Below, one piece after another: positions 17,571 through 25,189 of a DNA stretch of 64,000 bases. Source of the stretch: Sciscionella marina DSM 45152 (GTDB lineage: Bacteria; Actinomycetota; Actinomycetes; Mycobacteriales; Pseudonocardiaceae); assembly GCF_000379465.1 (NCBI RefSeq), contig NZ_KB905381.1:840969-904968 (forward strand). Direction: 5' to 3'. The position numbers and the translations under genes were made by a program. Within the stretch, counting starts at the first letter, position 1; the number at the start of each line of letters is the position of its first letter. Below the pieces are notes generated by a model. That model made no database searches. It was not told the origin of the DNA and saw only the letters and a list, made by a program, of their open reading frames with translations.

Positions 17571-18838
17571 TGACCGAGCAGGGACGGCCCGAGGATGTCC
17601 TGGAGCACATCGGACCGGGCACGGATGTGATCGTGCCGATCCAGTTCGGCGAGCCCGCCACGCTGCTCGACACGCTCGAGGGGCATGCATGGGAACTGGA
17701 CGGGGTGCGGATCCACCGGATGGATCCGTTCCACGAGCGCGCCTACATCCACGGCGAGTTCGGTGATCACCTGCGGCATGTGGACTACTTCCTCGGGCCC
17801 GGTTCGCGCAAGGCTTACTGGGCGGGGAACTGTGATCTGGTGCCGAACCACTTCAGCGAGATGCCGTTGCTGTTGCGGCGCACCGCACCGCGCCCGATCG
17901 TGCTTGCCGCGGCGAGCCTTCCCGATGAGCACGGCTATTTCAGCCTCGGCACCAATGCCGATTACACGTGCGCGTTCATCGGGGAGGTGCCGTTCTTCCT
18001 CGAGGCGACACCGCACATGCCGCGCACCTTCGGGCAGAACCAGGTGCACATGAGCCAGCTCGCCGGATGGTGCCGCACCGAGCTCGAACTGCCCGATGTG
18101 CACCCGAGCGAACCCGACGAGCGCGACCACGCCATCGCGGCCGCGATCGCCGGCCGGATCGCGGACGGATCCTGCCTGCAGGTGGGGGTCGGCAAGGTGC
18201 CCGATGCGCTGCTCGCCGCGCTGGCCGGGCACCGCGATCTCGGGGTGCACACCGAGGCGCTCTCCGACGGGATCATGCGGCTCATCGACAAGGGCGTGAT
18301 CACCGGAACCCGCAAACACCAGTACCGCAACAAACACGTGGCCACCTTCTGTGTCGGTTCCCGGAAGATGCAGCGCTGGCTGCACAACAACGCCGCGGTC
18401 TCGATGCTCCCGGTCGATTGGGTCAACGATCCTCGGGTGGTGGCCCGCGAACCGAACTTCGTGTCCATCAACGCGACCAGCGAGGTCGACCTGATGGGGC
18501 AGGCCGCGAGCGAGACCATCGCGGGCAAGTACTGGTCCTCGTCCGGTGGACAGGCCGATTTCGCTCGCGGGGCCATGTATTCCGAGAACGGGCAGGCCTT
18601 TCTGGTGCTGCACTCGGCCACGAGTTCAGGGCAGAGCAGGATCAACGTCACGCTCACCCCGGGCAGCGTGGTGACCACCCTGAAGAACACCATCGATCAT
18701 GTGGTGACCGAGTACGGGATCGCCTCCCTGCGCGGGCGCAGTCTCGCCGATCGGGCACAGGCGCTGATCGCCATCGCGCACCCGGAACACCGCGAGCGGT
18801 TGAGCCGGGAGGCGCGCGCGTCCGGGCTGTTGCACTGA
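17570..18838 (+). CDS. Acetyl-CoA hydrolase/4-hydroxybutyrate CoA-transferase family protein, candidate itaconate CoA-transferase
   Basis: This 422-residue protein has the two-domain fold of family I/4HB CoA-transferases. The catalytic glutamate is Glu229 in VHTEALSDGIMRLIDKGVITG. The C-terminal nucleotide/CoA loop is seen in TEYGIASLRGRSLADRAQALI followed by HPEHRERL. Start ATG 17570 overlaps the lyase stop by one base. With a MaoC hydratase and a CitE-type lyase in the same operon it would supply the CoA ester, as in bacterial itaconate degradation. It ends 2 bases before the convergent erm gene. Confidence 0.85.
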   Translation: MTEQGRPEDVLEHIGPGTDVIVPIQFGEPATLLDTLEGHAWELDGVRIHRMDPFHERAYIHGEFGDHLRHVDYFLGPGSRKAYWAGNCDLVPNHFSEMPLLLRRTAPRPIVLAAASLPDEHGYFSLGTNADYTCAFIGEVPFFLEATPHMPRTFGQNQVHMSQLAGWCRTELELPDVHPSEPDERDHAIAAAIAGRIADGSCLQVGVGKVPDALLAALAGHRDLGVHTEALSDGIMRLIDKGVITGTRKHQYRNKHVATFCVGSRKMQRWLHNNAAVSMLPVDWVNDPRVVAREPNFVSINATSEVDLMGQAASETIAGKYWSSSGGQADFARGAMYSENGQAFLVLHSATSSGQSRINVTLTPGSVVTTLKNTIDHVVTEYGIASLRGRSLADRAQALIAIAHPEHRERLSREARASGLLH

Positions 18839-18840
18839 CG

Positions 18841-19605
18841 TTATTCCTGCACCAGTCGCCACAACGCCGCCCACTGCTCGGCGGTCAGTTCCTTGGGCAG
18901 GGCCTTCGGCTCGATGCCGTGCTCGCGCAGCACGGCATCGAGCCGGGAGCGGCGCGGTTTCCCGTTACGCAGCAGGATTTCCCGGATTCCGTGGCCCCGA
19001 CCGGTGAACATCTCCCGGGCGAATCGTTGGTACGGCTGGGGTTTCTGCACGAGCGGTACGGCTCGCCGGTGGATCGCGAGCAGTCCGCCGTCCACCGCGG
19101 GAACCGGGCGGAACGCGCGTGCGGGAACGCGGCCGTGCAGCGAGAACTCGTACCAGGGCCACCAGCTCGCGGTGAGCAGGCTCGCCCCGCCGACTCCCGC
19201 GCGGCGCCTGGCCACCTCCCACTGCACGAGCAGGATCGCGGTGCGCCATCCGCGCGCGGCGAGGATGCGTTTGAGCAGCGCGGTGGTCAGATGGAACGGG
19301 AGGTTGCCGACGATCACGTGCGGTGCGGCGGGAAACCGGTAACCGAGGATGTCGGCATTGACCACCGAGATGTGTTGCGGTGCACGGTTTCGCAGCCGCC
19401 GCGCGCGTTGCGGGTCGAGTTCGACGGCGGTGACGGGGCGCCCGGTGGCGCCGAGCGCGAGGGTGATCGAGCCGTCTCCGGGACCGATCTCGATGACCGG
19501 TTCCTCGGTGCGCGCGACGAGTTCGGTGATGCGCGCGATGATTTTCCGGTCGACGAGGAAATTCTGACCGAGTTCGTGTGGACCACCGTAGTGCGTGGCA
19601 GGCAT
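18841..19605 (-). CDS. erm: Erm-type 23S rRNA (adenine-N6)-methyltransferase
   Basis: This 254-residue SAM-dependent methyltransferase modifies A2058 of 23S rRNA (E. coli numbering) and so protects ribosomes from macrolides, lincosamides and streptogramin B. The family start HYGGPHELGQNFLVDRKI, SAM motif I IEIGPGDGSITLAL near residues 36-48 and the catalytic NLPF (VGNLPFHLTTALL) are intact. ATG 19605 has a GGAG site 7-8 bases upstream (within 19611-19620). A complementary TTCTCCG further upstream can mask that site, and a 14-codon leader ORF precedes it, so the gene is probably inducible by translation attenuation. Confidence 0.93.
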   Translation of the reverse strand: MPATHYGGPHELGQNFLVDRKIIARITELVARTEEPVIEIGPGDGSITLALGATGRPVTAVELDPQRARRLRNRAPQHISVVNADILGYRFPAAPHVIVGNLPFHLTTALLKRILAARGWRTAILLVQWEVARRRAGVGGASLLTASWWPWYEFSLHGRVPARAFRPVPAVDGGLLAIHRRAVPLVQKPQPYQRFAREMFTGRGHGIREILLRNGKPRRSRLDAVLREHGIEPKALPKELTAEQWAALWRLVQE

Positions 19606-19788
19606 GGGTATTCTCCGCGAGGAAACGTCGGAGCCGGGCAGCCCGAATGACCGCGCCGGCAAGGGGCTCTTGCATTGGCAAAAGACGCGGACGCGGCGGA
19701 GCTACCGGACGTTCTCGGAGAAGACGCGGAAGTCAGCTCGCCGCTAGTCGCGACGAATCCGCGTGAAGAAAATTGCGTTGATACCCAT
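19606..19788 (-). promoter_or_regulatory. erm leader region: translation-attenuation candidate
   Basis: Reading on the minus strand, the transcript contains the leader ORF (19788-19744), then segments that can pair. ACGCGGA inside the leader codons (19764-19758) is a perfect complement of TCCGCGT (19730-19724). TTCTCCG (19722-19716) is a perfect complement of CGGAGAA (19617-19611), which holds the erm ribosome-binding site. A stalled leader ribosome would cover the first arm and could rearrange the second. This is the logic of ermC-type induction; here it is inferred from complementarity only. A TAAACT six bases upstream of the leader ATG could be a -10 giving a leaderless start. Confidence 0.65.
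19744..19788 (-). CDS. erm leader peptide, 14 residues
   Basis: The ORF encodes MGINAIFFTRIRRD and a TAG stop. The opening MGI and the IFF stretch resemble ErmCL (MGIFSIFVI), and R-I-R is an Arg-x-Arg motif like that on which macrolide-bound ribosomes stall in ErmDL-type leaders. It lies 138 bases upstream of erm on the same strand and 16 bases after the stop of the 125-residue hypothetical gene. No good ribosome-binding site precedes it. It could be translated leaderless or by readthrough. The peptide similarity and position are seen; the regulatory role is inferred. Confidence 0.75.
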   Translation of the reverse strand: MGINAIFFTRIRRD

Positions 19789-19804
19789 CGCCGTCAGTTT
19801 AGCA

Positions 19805-20182
19805 TCACGGTACCCGCGCGCACTCGATCCGGCGCAGGACCTCCTCGGCTTCGGCGGTGCTGATCAGCAGTTCGCCGTAGCCGAACTCCTCGGTGACCCC
19901 GGGATCGAGCACGAGCCGCACCGCGGGCACCCACCTGCGCACGCTGACGAAACGCCGCCGCGCGGTGCCGATACCCCAGCGGCCGAGTTTGAGCACCCCG
20001 GTGACGTACAGCCCGGCGCGCAGTCCGGGGCTCGCCCGCCACCTCGTCGGATGGTGCACCACCTCCGCCTCGGCGAGGTCACCGAACAGAATACGGAACC
20101 GGGCGCGCCGGCCTGCGAACAACCGCTCGAACCGGCCGAGCTCCACGTGCACCACACGGTCCTCGACGGATACCGAAGCCAT
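19805..20182 (-). CDS. Conserved hypothetical protein, 125 residues
   Basis: I do not recognise a named family with certainty. The protein is mostly beta/alpha mixed with a short hydrophobic stretch (GLRAGLYVTGVLKLG) followed by a basic run (TARRRFVSVRRW) and LVLDPG, the pattern of small actinobacterial PH-like proteins that regulate or mark the membrane. ATG 20182 is divergent from the ArsR-like regulator at 20252 across a 69-base gap with repeated TTACCA elements, so the two are probably co-regulated. Its stop is 16 bases before the erm leader, so readthrough into erm is possible. Confidence 0.7.
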   Translation of the reverse strand: MASVSVEDRVVHVELGRFERLFAGRRARFRILFGDLAEAEVVHHPTRWRASPGLRAGLYVTGVLKLGRWGIGTARRRFVSVRRWVPAVRLVLDPGVTEEFGYGELLISTAEAEEVLRRIECARVP

Positions 20183-20193
20183 GACCCCTCCAG

Positions 20194-20228
20194 TGGTTAG
20201 ACTGTTACCAGTAGAAGTATTATTACCA
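20194..20228. promoter_or_regulatory. Divergent operator region with TGGT/TTACCA repeats
   Basis: TGGTTAGACTGTTACCA (20194-20210) is an imperfect palindrome with TGGT/ACCA ends, and a second TTACCA follows at 20223-20228. The elements fill the gap between the hypothetical gene and the ArsR-like gene and are a likely binding site for the latter. Confidence 0.4.
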
Positions 20229-20251
20229 CATCTGGAAATGGTGCGCCAGGG

Positions 20252-20797
20252 ATGTCCGCAACGAACCCCGACTCAACGAACCCGGCCTCGTCGAACCCGG
20301 TCGAACTGCTGCATCACCCGGTGCGCTGGCGAATCACCCAGTCGCTCATCGGGCGCGCGCTGACCACCGGCCAGCTCGCCGAATTGCTCGACGACGTGCC
20401 GCCGACCTCGCTCTACCGGCACGTGGCGAAGCTGGTACGCGCCGAGGTGCTCACCGTGACCAGCGAGCGGCGGGTGCGTGGGGCCGTGGAGCGCACCTAC
20501 GCATTGCGCGCCGAGGTCGAGCAGGACGAGTCGGTGGACCGGGAACGGTTGCGCGCCATGGTCACCGTTTTCATCGCCGGGGTCACCGGCGACTTCGACC
20601 GCTACCTCGAACGCGAACAGCTCGACCCTGTCGCCGACGGAGTGACGCTGCGGCAGAGCGCCCTGCTGCTGACCGACGAGGAGTTCGCGGACTTTCTCGC
20701 CCGGTATGTGGAGCTATTGCAGTCCTTCACCGGCAAGGCGGAGGTTCCGGGGCGAAGCAGGCGGATCCTGTCCACCGTGCTGGTGCCGGGGGATTGA
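20252..20797 (+). CDS. ArsR-like helix-turn-helix transcriptional regulator
   Basis: This 181-residue regulator begins with a winged helix: NPVELLHHPVRWRITQSLIGRALTTGQLAELLDDVPPTSLYRHVAKLVRAEVLTV (residues ~15-70), the HTH_20 form common in actinobacteria. A helical C-terminal domain (VTVFIAGVTGDFDRYLEREQ, then LLLTDEEFADFLARYVELLQ) probably binds a ligand or dimerises. No metal-site cysteines are visible. ATG 20252 has AGGG upstream. It is divergent from the 125-residue hypothetical gene and likely controls it. Bases 20798-20945 downstream hold no gene that I can support. Confidence 0.85.
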   Translation: MSATNPDSTNPASSNPVELLHHPVRWRITQSLIGRALTTGQLAELLDDVPPTSLYRHVAKLVRAEVLTVTSERRVRGAVERTYALRAEVEQDESVDRERLRAMVTVFIAGVTGDFDRYLEREQLDPVADGVTLRQSALLLTDEEFADFLARYVELLQSFTGKAEVPGRSRRILSTVLVPGD

Positions 20798-20945
20798 CGG
20801 TGCAGGGTGAACGGACCGGGGGGGCTGGCGCGGGATTCGGTGATCGAGGAACTAGGGCTCGCGTAGCCCACCGTCTGCTCGCTGATCCGAACAACGTGGT
20901 GCGCCGCGGTCGCGACCCTACCGGCCCTGCAGGCCTTTGATGACC

Positions 20946-21524
20946 TTATCCGGTTTCCTCGGCGAGATAGTCGATCGCCCGGTGCACGAGTTCGCCCGGT
21001 CGGTGCGCGCCATCCGTCTCGGCCCAGCGGATGAGGGCCGTCGTGGTCGCGGTGAAGCAGGCGTCCGCGCAGATCCGCAGCCGGAACTCCCAATCCGGGT
21101 CGGTACGTTCCGCGCGCAGCGCCGCGACGACGGCCGTCTGGGTAGCGTGTTGGTTCTCCAGCAGCCGGGCACGCAGTGTCGGCGCGCTCAGCATGAGGCG
21201 GATGCGTCGCAGCAGCAGGTCCAGTTCCGGAGCGCTGAGCCGGGACAGCCCGTCCGCGAGTGCGCGGCCGATCCTGGCGACGAGTGGTTCGCCGGAATCC
21301 CGGGTGCGGACGAGCTCGAGGATGTCCGGGTCGTAGTCGTCGCTGAGCACCAGGTGTTCCTTGGTGGGGAAGTGCCGGTAGACGGTCATCGCGGACACCT
21401 CGGCGGCCTCGGCCACCTGGTTCACCGTGGTCGCCTCGAAACCCTGCTCGAGGAACAGGCGCATCGCGTGCTCCTGGATGGACTGCCGGGTCCGTCGCTT
21501 CCGCCGCTCGTGCACCTCGCTCAT
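20946..21524 (-). CDS. TetR-family transcriptional regulator
   Basis: This 192-residue repressor has the TetR_N helix-turn-helix at residues 8-55 (RTRQSIQEHAMRLFLEQGF, then TVNQVAEAAEVSAMTVYRHFPTKEHLV). The ligand domain is divergent as usual. It is divergent from an FAD monooxygenase gene across a 46-base gap containing a perfect palindrome, so it most likely represses that operon and itself. Start ATG 21524 lies 11 bases from the palindrome. Confidence 0.9.
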   Translation of the reverse strand: MSEVHERRKRRTRQSIQEHAMRLFLEQGFEATTVNQVAEAAEVSAMTVYRHFPTKEHLVLSDDYDPDILELVRTRDSGEPLVARIGRALADGLSRLSAPELDLLLRRIRLMLSAPTLRARLLENQHATQTAVVAALRAERTDPDWEFRLRICADACFTATTTALIRWAETDGAHRPGELVHRAIDYLAEETG

Positions 21525-21534
21525 GTGTTATAAA

Positions 21535-21558
21535 CTAACATATGTTAGCCACTAACAT
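21535..21558. promoter_or_regulatory. TetR operator
   Basis: CTAACATATGTTAG (21535-21548) is a perfect 14-bp palindrome, followed by another ACTAACAT half-site ending at 21558. It lies between the TetR start and the monooxygenase start and overlaps where promoters must be. Confidence 0.75.
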
Positions 21559-21570
21559 CGAGGAGCCGGT

Positions 21571-22752
21571 ATGACGGAGCGACGGGTTCTGATCAGCGGG
21601 GCGGGGATCGCGGGGACGAGTCTCGCGTATTGGCTCGCCCGGTGCGGGTATCGGCCGACGGTGGTGGAGCGGGCGCCGGATCTGCGCACCGGGGGGTCAC
21701 CGGTGGATGTGCGCGGCCAGTCCCTCGAGGTGGCCGAGCGCATGGGAGTGCTCGACGAGATCCGCGCCGCGCACACCGACATCCGGAATCTGTCCATTGT
21801 GGACGAAAAGGGCGTGGTCGGGGCACGGGTTCCGATGACGGCTTTCGGTGCGGCGGGTGACATCGAGACCATGCGGGGTGACCTGGTGCGCATCCTCTAC
21901 CGGGCGAGCGAGCGGGACACCGAGTATGTCTTCGGGGACACGATCACCGCGCTCGACCAGGATGCGGACGGGGTGACCGCGAGCTTCGCGCACGCCGTGC
22001 CGCGCCGGTTCGAACTGGTGCTCGGTGCGGACGGGCTGCACTCGGCGGTGCGCGGGCTGGTCTTCGGTGCGCAGGAGAATTACCTGCACCACCTGGGCTG
22101 CATGGTCGGGGTGGCCACGGTGGCGCGGGAATTCGGGCGGGATCGGGAGGTCCTGCTGTACAACGTGCCCGGCAAGGCGGTCGGCGTGTACCGCTCGGGC
22201 AACCACGATCACGCGCGGGTGATCTTCCTGTCCCGGGAACCGGCTCCGCGCTACGACCATCGGGATCAGGCGGCGCAGCGCGAACTGCTGGCCGAGAACT
22301 TCACCGGTCTCGGCTGGCGGACACCGGAACTGCTCGGGGCGATGCGCGGCAGCGCGGAGTTCTTCTTCGATACGGTCAGTCAGGTGCGAATGCCGGAATG
22401 GTCGTGCGGGCGGATCGGGGTCCTCGGCGATGCCGCGTACTGTCCGGCGCTGCTGTCCGGGACCGGTTCTGGCCTGGCCATGGTCGGTGCCTATGTCCTG
22501 GCCGGGGAACTCGCGGCGACCGGGGATCCGGTGCGCGCGCTGCGCGGGTACGAACAGGTGCTGCGTGCCCAGGTGCGGCGCGGCCAGTCGCGGGTGGGGT
22601 ACGGCGGCGGGGTGCTGGTTCCGGCGAGCAGGACGGGCCTCCGCACGCGGAACCTCGCGGCCCGATTCCTTGCCCCGCTCGCGAAACCGGGCTCCTCGCG
22701 CAAGCGGTCCGCACCGCTTCCCGAATACCCGATCCCGCAGCGGATAGCCTGA
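21571..22752 (+). CDS. FAD-dependent class A monooxygenase
   Basis: This 393-residue flavoprotein has GAGIAG (residues 10-15) of the Rossmann fold, an ERAPDLRTGG box, the DG motif (LGADGLHSAVRG near 150) and the GD motif (GRIGVLGDAAYCPALLSGTGSGLAM near 280), all of group A hydroxylases. Relatives hydroxylate aromatic compounds or inactivate antibiotics such as tetracycline and rifampicin; which applies here is unknown. It is preceded by GAGGAG and is under the divergent TetR. A phosphotransferase gene starts 4 bases after its stop. Confidence 0.9.
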   Translation: MTERRVLISGAGIAGTSLAYWLARCGYRPTVVERAPDLRTGGSPVDVRGQSLEVAERMGVLDEIRAAHTDIRNLSIVDEKGVVGARVPMTAFGAAGDIETMRGDLVRILYRASERDTEYVFGDTITALDQDADGVTASFAHAVPRRFELVLGADGLHSAVRGLVFGAQENYLHHLGCMVGVATVAREFGRDREVLLYNVPGKAVGVYRSGNHDHARVIFLSREPAPRYDHRDQAAQRELLAENFTGLGWRTPELLGAMRGSAEFFFDTVSQVRMPEWSCGRIGVLGDAAYCPALLSGTGSGLAMVGAYVLAGELAATGDPVRALRGYEQVLRAQVRRGQSRVGYGGGVLVPASRTGLRTRNLAARFLAPLAKPGSSRKRSAPLPEYPIPQRIA

Positions 22753-22756
22753 AGCG

Positions 22757-23509
22757 GTGTGCGACAAGGAAATCCCGCTCACCGGCGGCATGGGCGGCGC
22801 GGTGCGCGCGGGTGCCACGGTGCGGAAAACGCGGCACGGCGAGCGGATCCCGCTGTTGCTCGCGCGGCTGCGCGCGGCCGGATTCTCCCGCGCGCCCCGG
22901 TTTCTCGGCGTGGACGAGCACGGCAGGGATGTGCTCGAGTACCTGCCGGGCACCGTGGGGAATTATCCGCTGCCGCGCCAAGCCCGTACGCACACCGCGC
23001 TCGTGTCCGCGGCCCGGATGTTGCGCGCCTACCACGATGCGACGGTTTCCCTGGCCGCAGAGGTGCGGGATGGCTGGTATTTTCCGCCGCGTTCCCCGGT
23101 CGAGGTGATCTGTCACGGTGATTTCGCGCCGTACAACTGCGTTTTCGCGCGCGGGCGGGCGATCGGGATCATCGACTTCGACACCGCGCATCCCGGACCG
23201 CGCTCCTGGGATGTGGCCTACGCACTCTACCGGTTCGCGCCGCTGTGCCATCCGGACAACGGCGACGGCTTCGGCGCACCGGCCGAACAGGCGCGGCGGG
23301 CGAGGCTGTTCCGCGCGCATTACGGGGAGTTCGGCCGGGAGAACATCGCGGAACTCGTCGCGGACCGGCTGGGTGCGCTCGTGGAGTTCATGCGTGCCGA
23401 GGCCGCACGCGGGAACGCCGCCTTCACGCGGCACCTCGAGGATGGGCACGATCGTCTGTACCTGCGCGATATCGGCTATATCCGGGCCAACGCCGCGCTG
23501 TTCGGTTAG
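22757..23509 (+). CDS. Aminoglycoside phosphotransferase (APH)-like kinase
   Basis: This 250-residue protein kinase-like phosphotransferase has the APH catalytic loop ICHGDFAPYNCVF (Asp and Asn near residues 121-127) and the metal-binding IIDFDTAHPGPRSWDVAYALYRF. The N-lobe is short (about 90 residues), so nucleotide-binding elements are weakly recognisable. Start GTG 22757 lies 4 bases after the monooxygenase stop, so both are expressed together under the TetR operator. The acceptor (aminoglycoside, macrolide or metabolite) is not determined. Confidence 0.85.
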   Translation: MCDKEIPLTGGMGGAVRAGATVRKTRHGERIPLLLARLRAAGFSRAPRFLGVDEHGRDVLEYLPGTVGNYPLPRQARTHTALVSAARMLRAYHDATVSLAAEVRDGWYFPPRSPVEVICHGDFAPYNCVFARGRAIGIIDFDTAHPGPRSWDVAYALYRFAPLCHPDNGDGFGAPAEQARRARLFRAHYGEFGRENIAELVADRLGALVEFMRAEAARGNAAFTRHLEDGHDRLYLRDIGYIRANAALFG

Positions 23510-23518
23510 GCGATCCGC

Positions 23519-23880
23519 TCAGTCCCGGCTGCTCGTCGCGAGTCCGGCGAGCAGGTAGTTCATCCCCTTCTCGAAGTGCGTGTCCCAATCGTCCTCGGCG
23601 GGTGGCGGGTGCGCGGCGAGGCCGGGGTAGTCCGCGGCGTGCGCGAGCAGGTGTGCGCGTATCCGGGCCCTTGCCGGTTCCGCCTCCCCGGAAGGCCAGG
23701 CCGATTCGGCCGCCGCCGAGCCGATGACCAGGTTGGTGACCGCGGCGGCGGCCGCGGTGAGATCGGAGCCGGTGAACCCGCCCGCGAGCAGCGCGGTGTG
23801 CACGAACTCGGCCCTGGCCAGCGCGTGCGGGCCGATGAGCGGCCTGCTGCCGGCCAGTGTTCCCGACCAGGGGTGCCGCA
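23519..23880 (-). pseudogene. TetR-family regulator, C-terminal half only
   Basis: The frame ending with the TGA at 23519-23521 encodes a TetR class C-terminal domain (RHPWSGTLAGSRPLIGPHALARAEFVH, AVTNLVIGSAAAESA, HFEKGMNYLLAGLA, shown in parts). Going 5' the similarity stops at about 23880 and the frame runs antisense into an MFS remnant. The DNA-binding half and the start are missing. Together with the abutting MFS remnant this looks like one deletion that removed the 5' parts of a divergent regulator/pump pair and their promoter. Confidence 0.75.
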
Positions 23881-23881
23881 G

Positions 23882-24313
23882 CTCGCCACGCTCACTCCGG
23901 ACTCGCCCCTCCTGGTCGCGATGCTCGGGCTGCTGCTTGCCGGGAGCGGCTCGGGGTTCGCGGGACCGAGCACCAACAGCACCGTGCTCGGCGCGGTTTC
24001 CGGGGAACGCGCCGGCATGGGCGCCGCACTCAATGACACCCACCAGCAGCTCGGGATCGCGCTCAGTGTTGCGGGGCTGGGCAGCCTGTTCGCCGCCGGA
24101 TACCGGGCGCGGCTACCGGAACCGCTCCCGGGGCGGCTCGGGGATTCGGTGGCCGCGAGCTTCGGTTACACGGTGCACCGGCCGGAGTTCGCCGCCGCCG
24201 TCCGGTTCGCGTTCACCGGGGCGCAGGGGATCGCGCTGTGTGTGGCGGCGGGTGCGGCCGCGCTCGGTGCGCTCGTCGCCGTGCTGGCGCTGCGTGGTCA
24301 CCAGGGCGCGTGA
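23882..24313 (+). pseudogene. MFS drug-efflux (EmrB/QacA type) transporter, C-terminal fragment
   Basis: The frame from about 23882 encodes the last third of a 14-TM efflux pump: PLLVAMLGLLLAGSGSGFAGP, ERAGMGAALNDTHQQLGIALSVAGLGSLFAAGYR, and a final hydrophobic helix (GIALCVAAGAAALGALVAVLAL). There is no start codon with upstream MFS sequence; directly 5' is the antisense TetR remnant. It overlaps the end of the convergent GNAT gene by 16 bases. Confidence 0.75.
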
Positions 24314-25071
24314 TAGAGCGCGGTCTGGGTCTCGGTGTCGGCGAACCCGACCGAGCGGTACACCCGGATCGCGTCGTCCTGCGGGTCGGCGACGATGACC
24401 AGGGTGTGCGCGCCGAGCCGGTCGAACGCGAACCGGCTCGCGGCGTGCACGAGGGTGCCCGCGAGTCCCCGCTTGCGGTAGGAGGCCAGGGTGCTGACGT
24501 TCTGGAACCGGGCGAGCCCGTTGCCCGCCTCGAACACCCCGAGCCCGGAAGCGAGCACCCCGTCGAGAAACGCGCCGAACCAGGCCCCGCTGCCCGCCTC
24601 GTGCAGCTCGCGCATCGCGGCCTGTTTCGCCCTGGTGTAGGCCAGGTTGTGCGCGTTGACCGGGACATTCGCGCTGGCGCGCATCAGTTCCAGCGCGGCG
24701 GCCCAGTCCGCGTCCCCGTCGAGCCTGCGGATCTTCGCCTCGGTGTGCGGGCGCGGTGGCTCGTGCACCTCGCTCGCGGTCAGCACGGTGTCCCGCTGAC
24801 ACTCCAGCTTCGGTGAGCGGTACACGGCGGGCTCGGTCGCGTCCACCCCGAGCGCGATGTGTTCGGCGCCCGGGAACACCTCGCCGAAGGTGCGCACCCA
24901 GGATTCGACCGCCTCCTGGGGCGGCGCGTCGTGCAGCAGCAGGAAGTTCCCCCAGTGAAAGCTCGGGTTCTCGAGGGTCCGCACGATGGTGTAGCCCTCG
25001 TGCTCGTCGATCGTGCTGCCCTGTCGTTCGAGCAGGGCGAGATCGGTCCGGAAGCCGAGCGAGGTGACCAT
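24298..25071 (-). CDS. GNAT-family N-acetyltransferase
   Basis: This 257-residue protein has a C-terminal GNAT fold: FQNVSTLASYRKRGLAGTLVHAASRFAFDRLGAHTLVIVA includes the acetyl-CoA pyrophosphate loop (RKRGLA), and AIRVYRSVGFADT is the usual final motif. The N-terminal ~120 residues look like a second, degenerate GNAT half, as in two-domain actinobacterial members. I chose ATG 25071, since upstream codons overlap the promoter of the enoyl-CoA hydratase gene. Substrate is unknown. Confidence 0.85.
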   Translation of the reverse strand: MVTSLGFRTDLALLERQGSTIDEHEGYTIVRTLENPSFHWGNFLLLHDAPPQEAVESWVRTFGEVFPGAEHIALGVDATEPAVYRSPKLECQRDTVLTASEVHEPPRPHTEAKIRRLDGDADWAAALELMRASANVPVNAHNLAYTRAKQAAMRELHEAGSGAWFGAFLDGVLASGLGVFEAGNGLARFQNVSTLASYRKRGLAGTLVHAASRFAFDRLGAHTLVIVADPQDDAIRVYRSVGFADTETQTALYHAPW

Positions 25072-25189
25072 GGTCCCCGAGCTTATGCGTGCCGGGGCGG
25101 GGTTTCCAGTACGAGCGTCCCGGTTGCCGGTGTCCCCGGGTGTGATAGGCGTTCTTGACACCCTCTCCGGGCGGCCAGAGAATCCGCCC

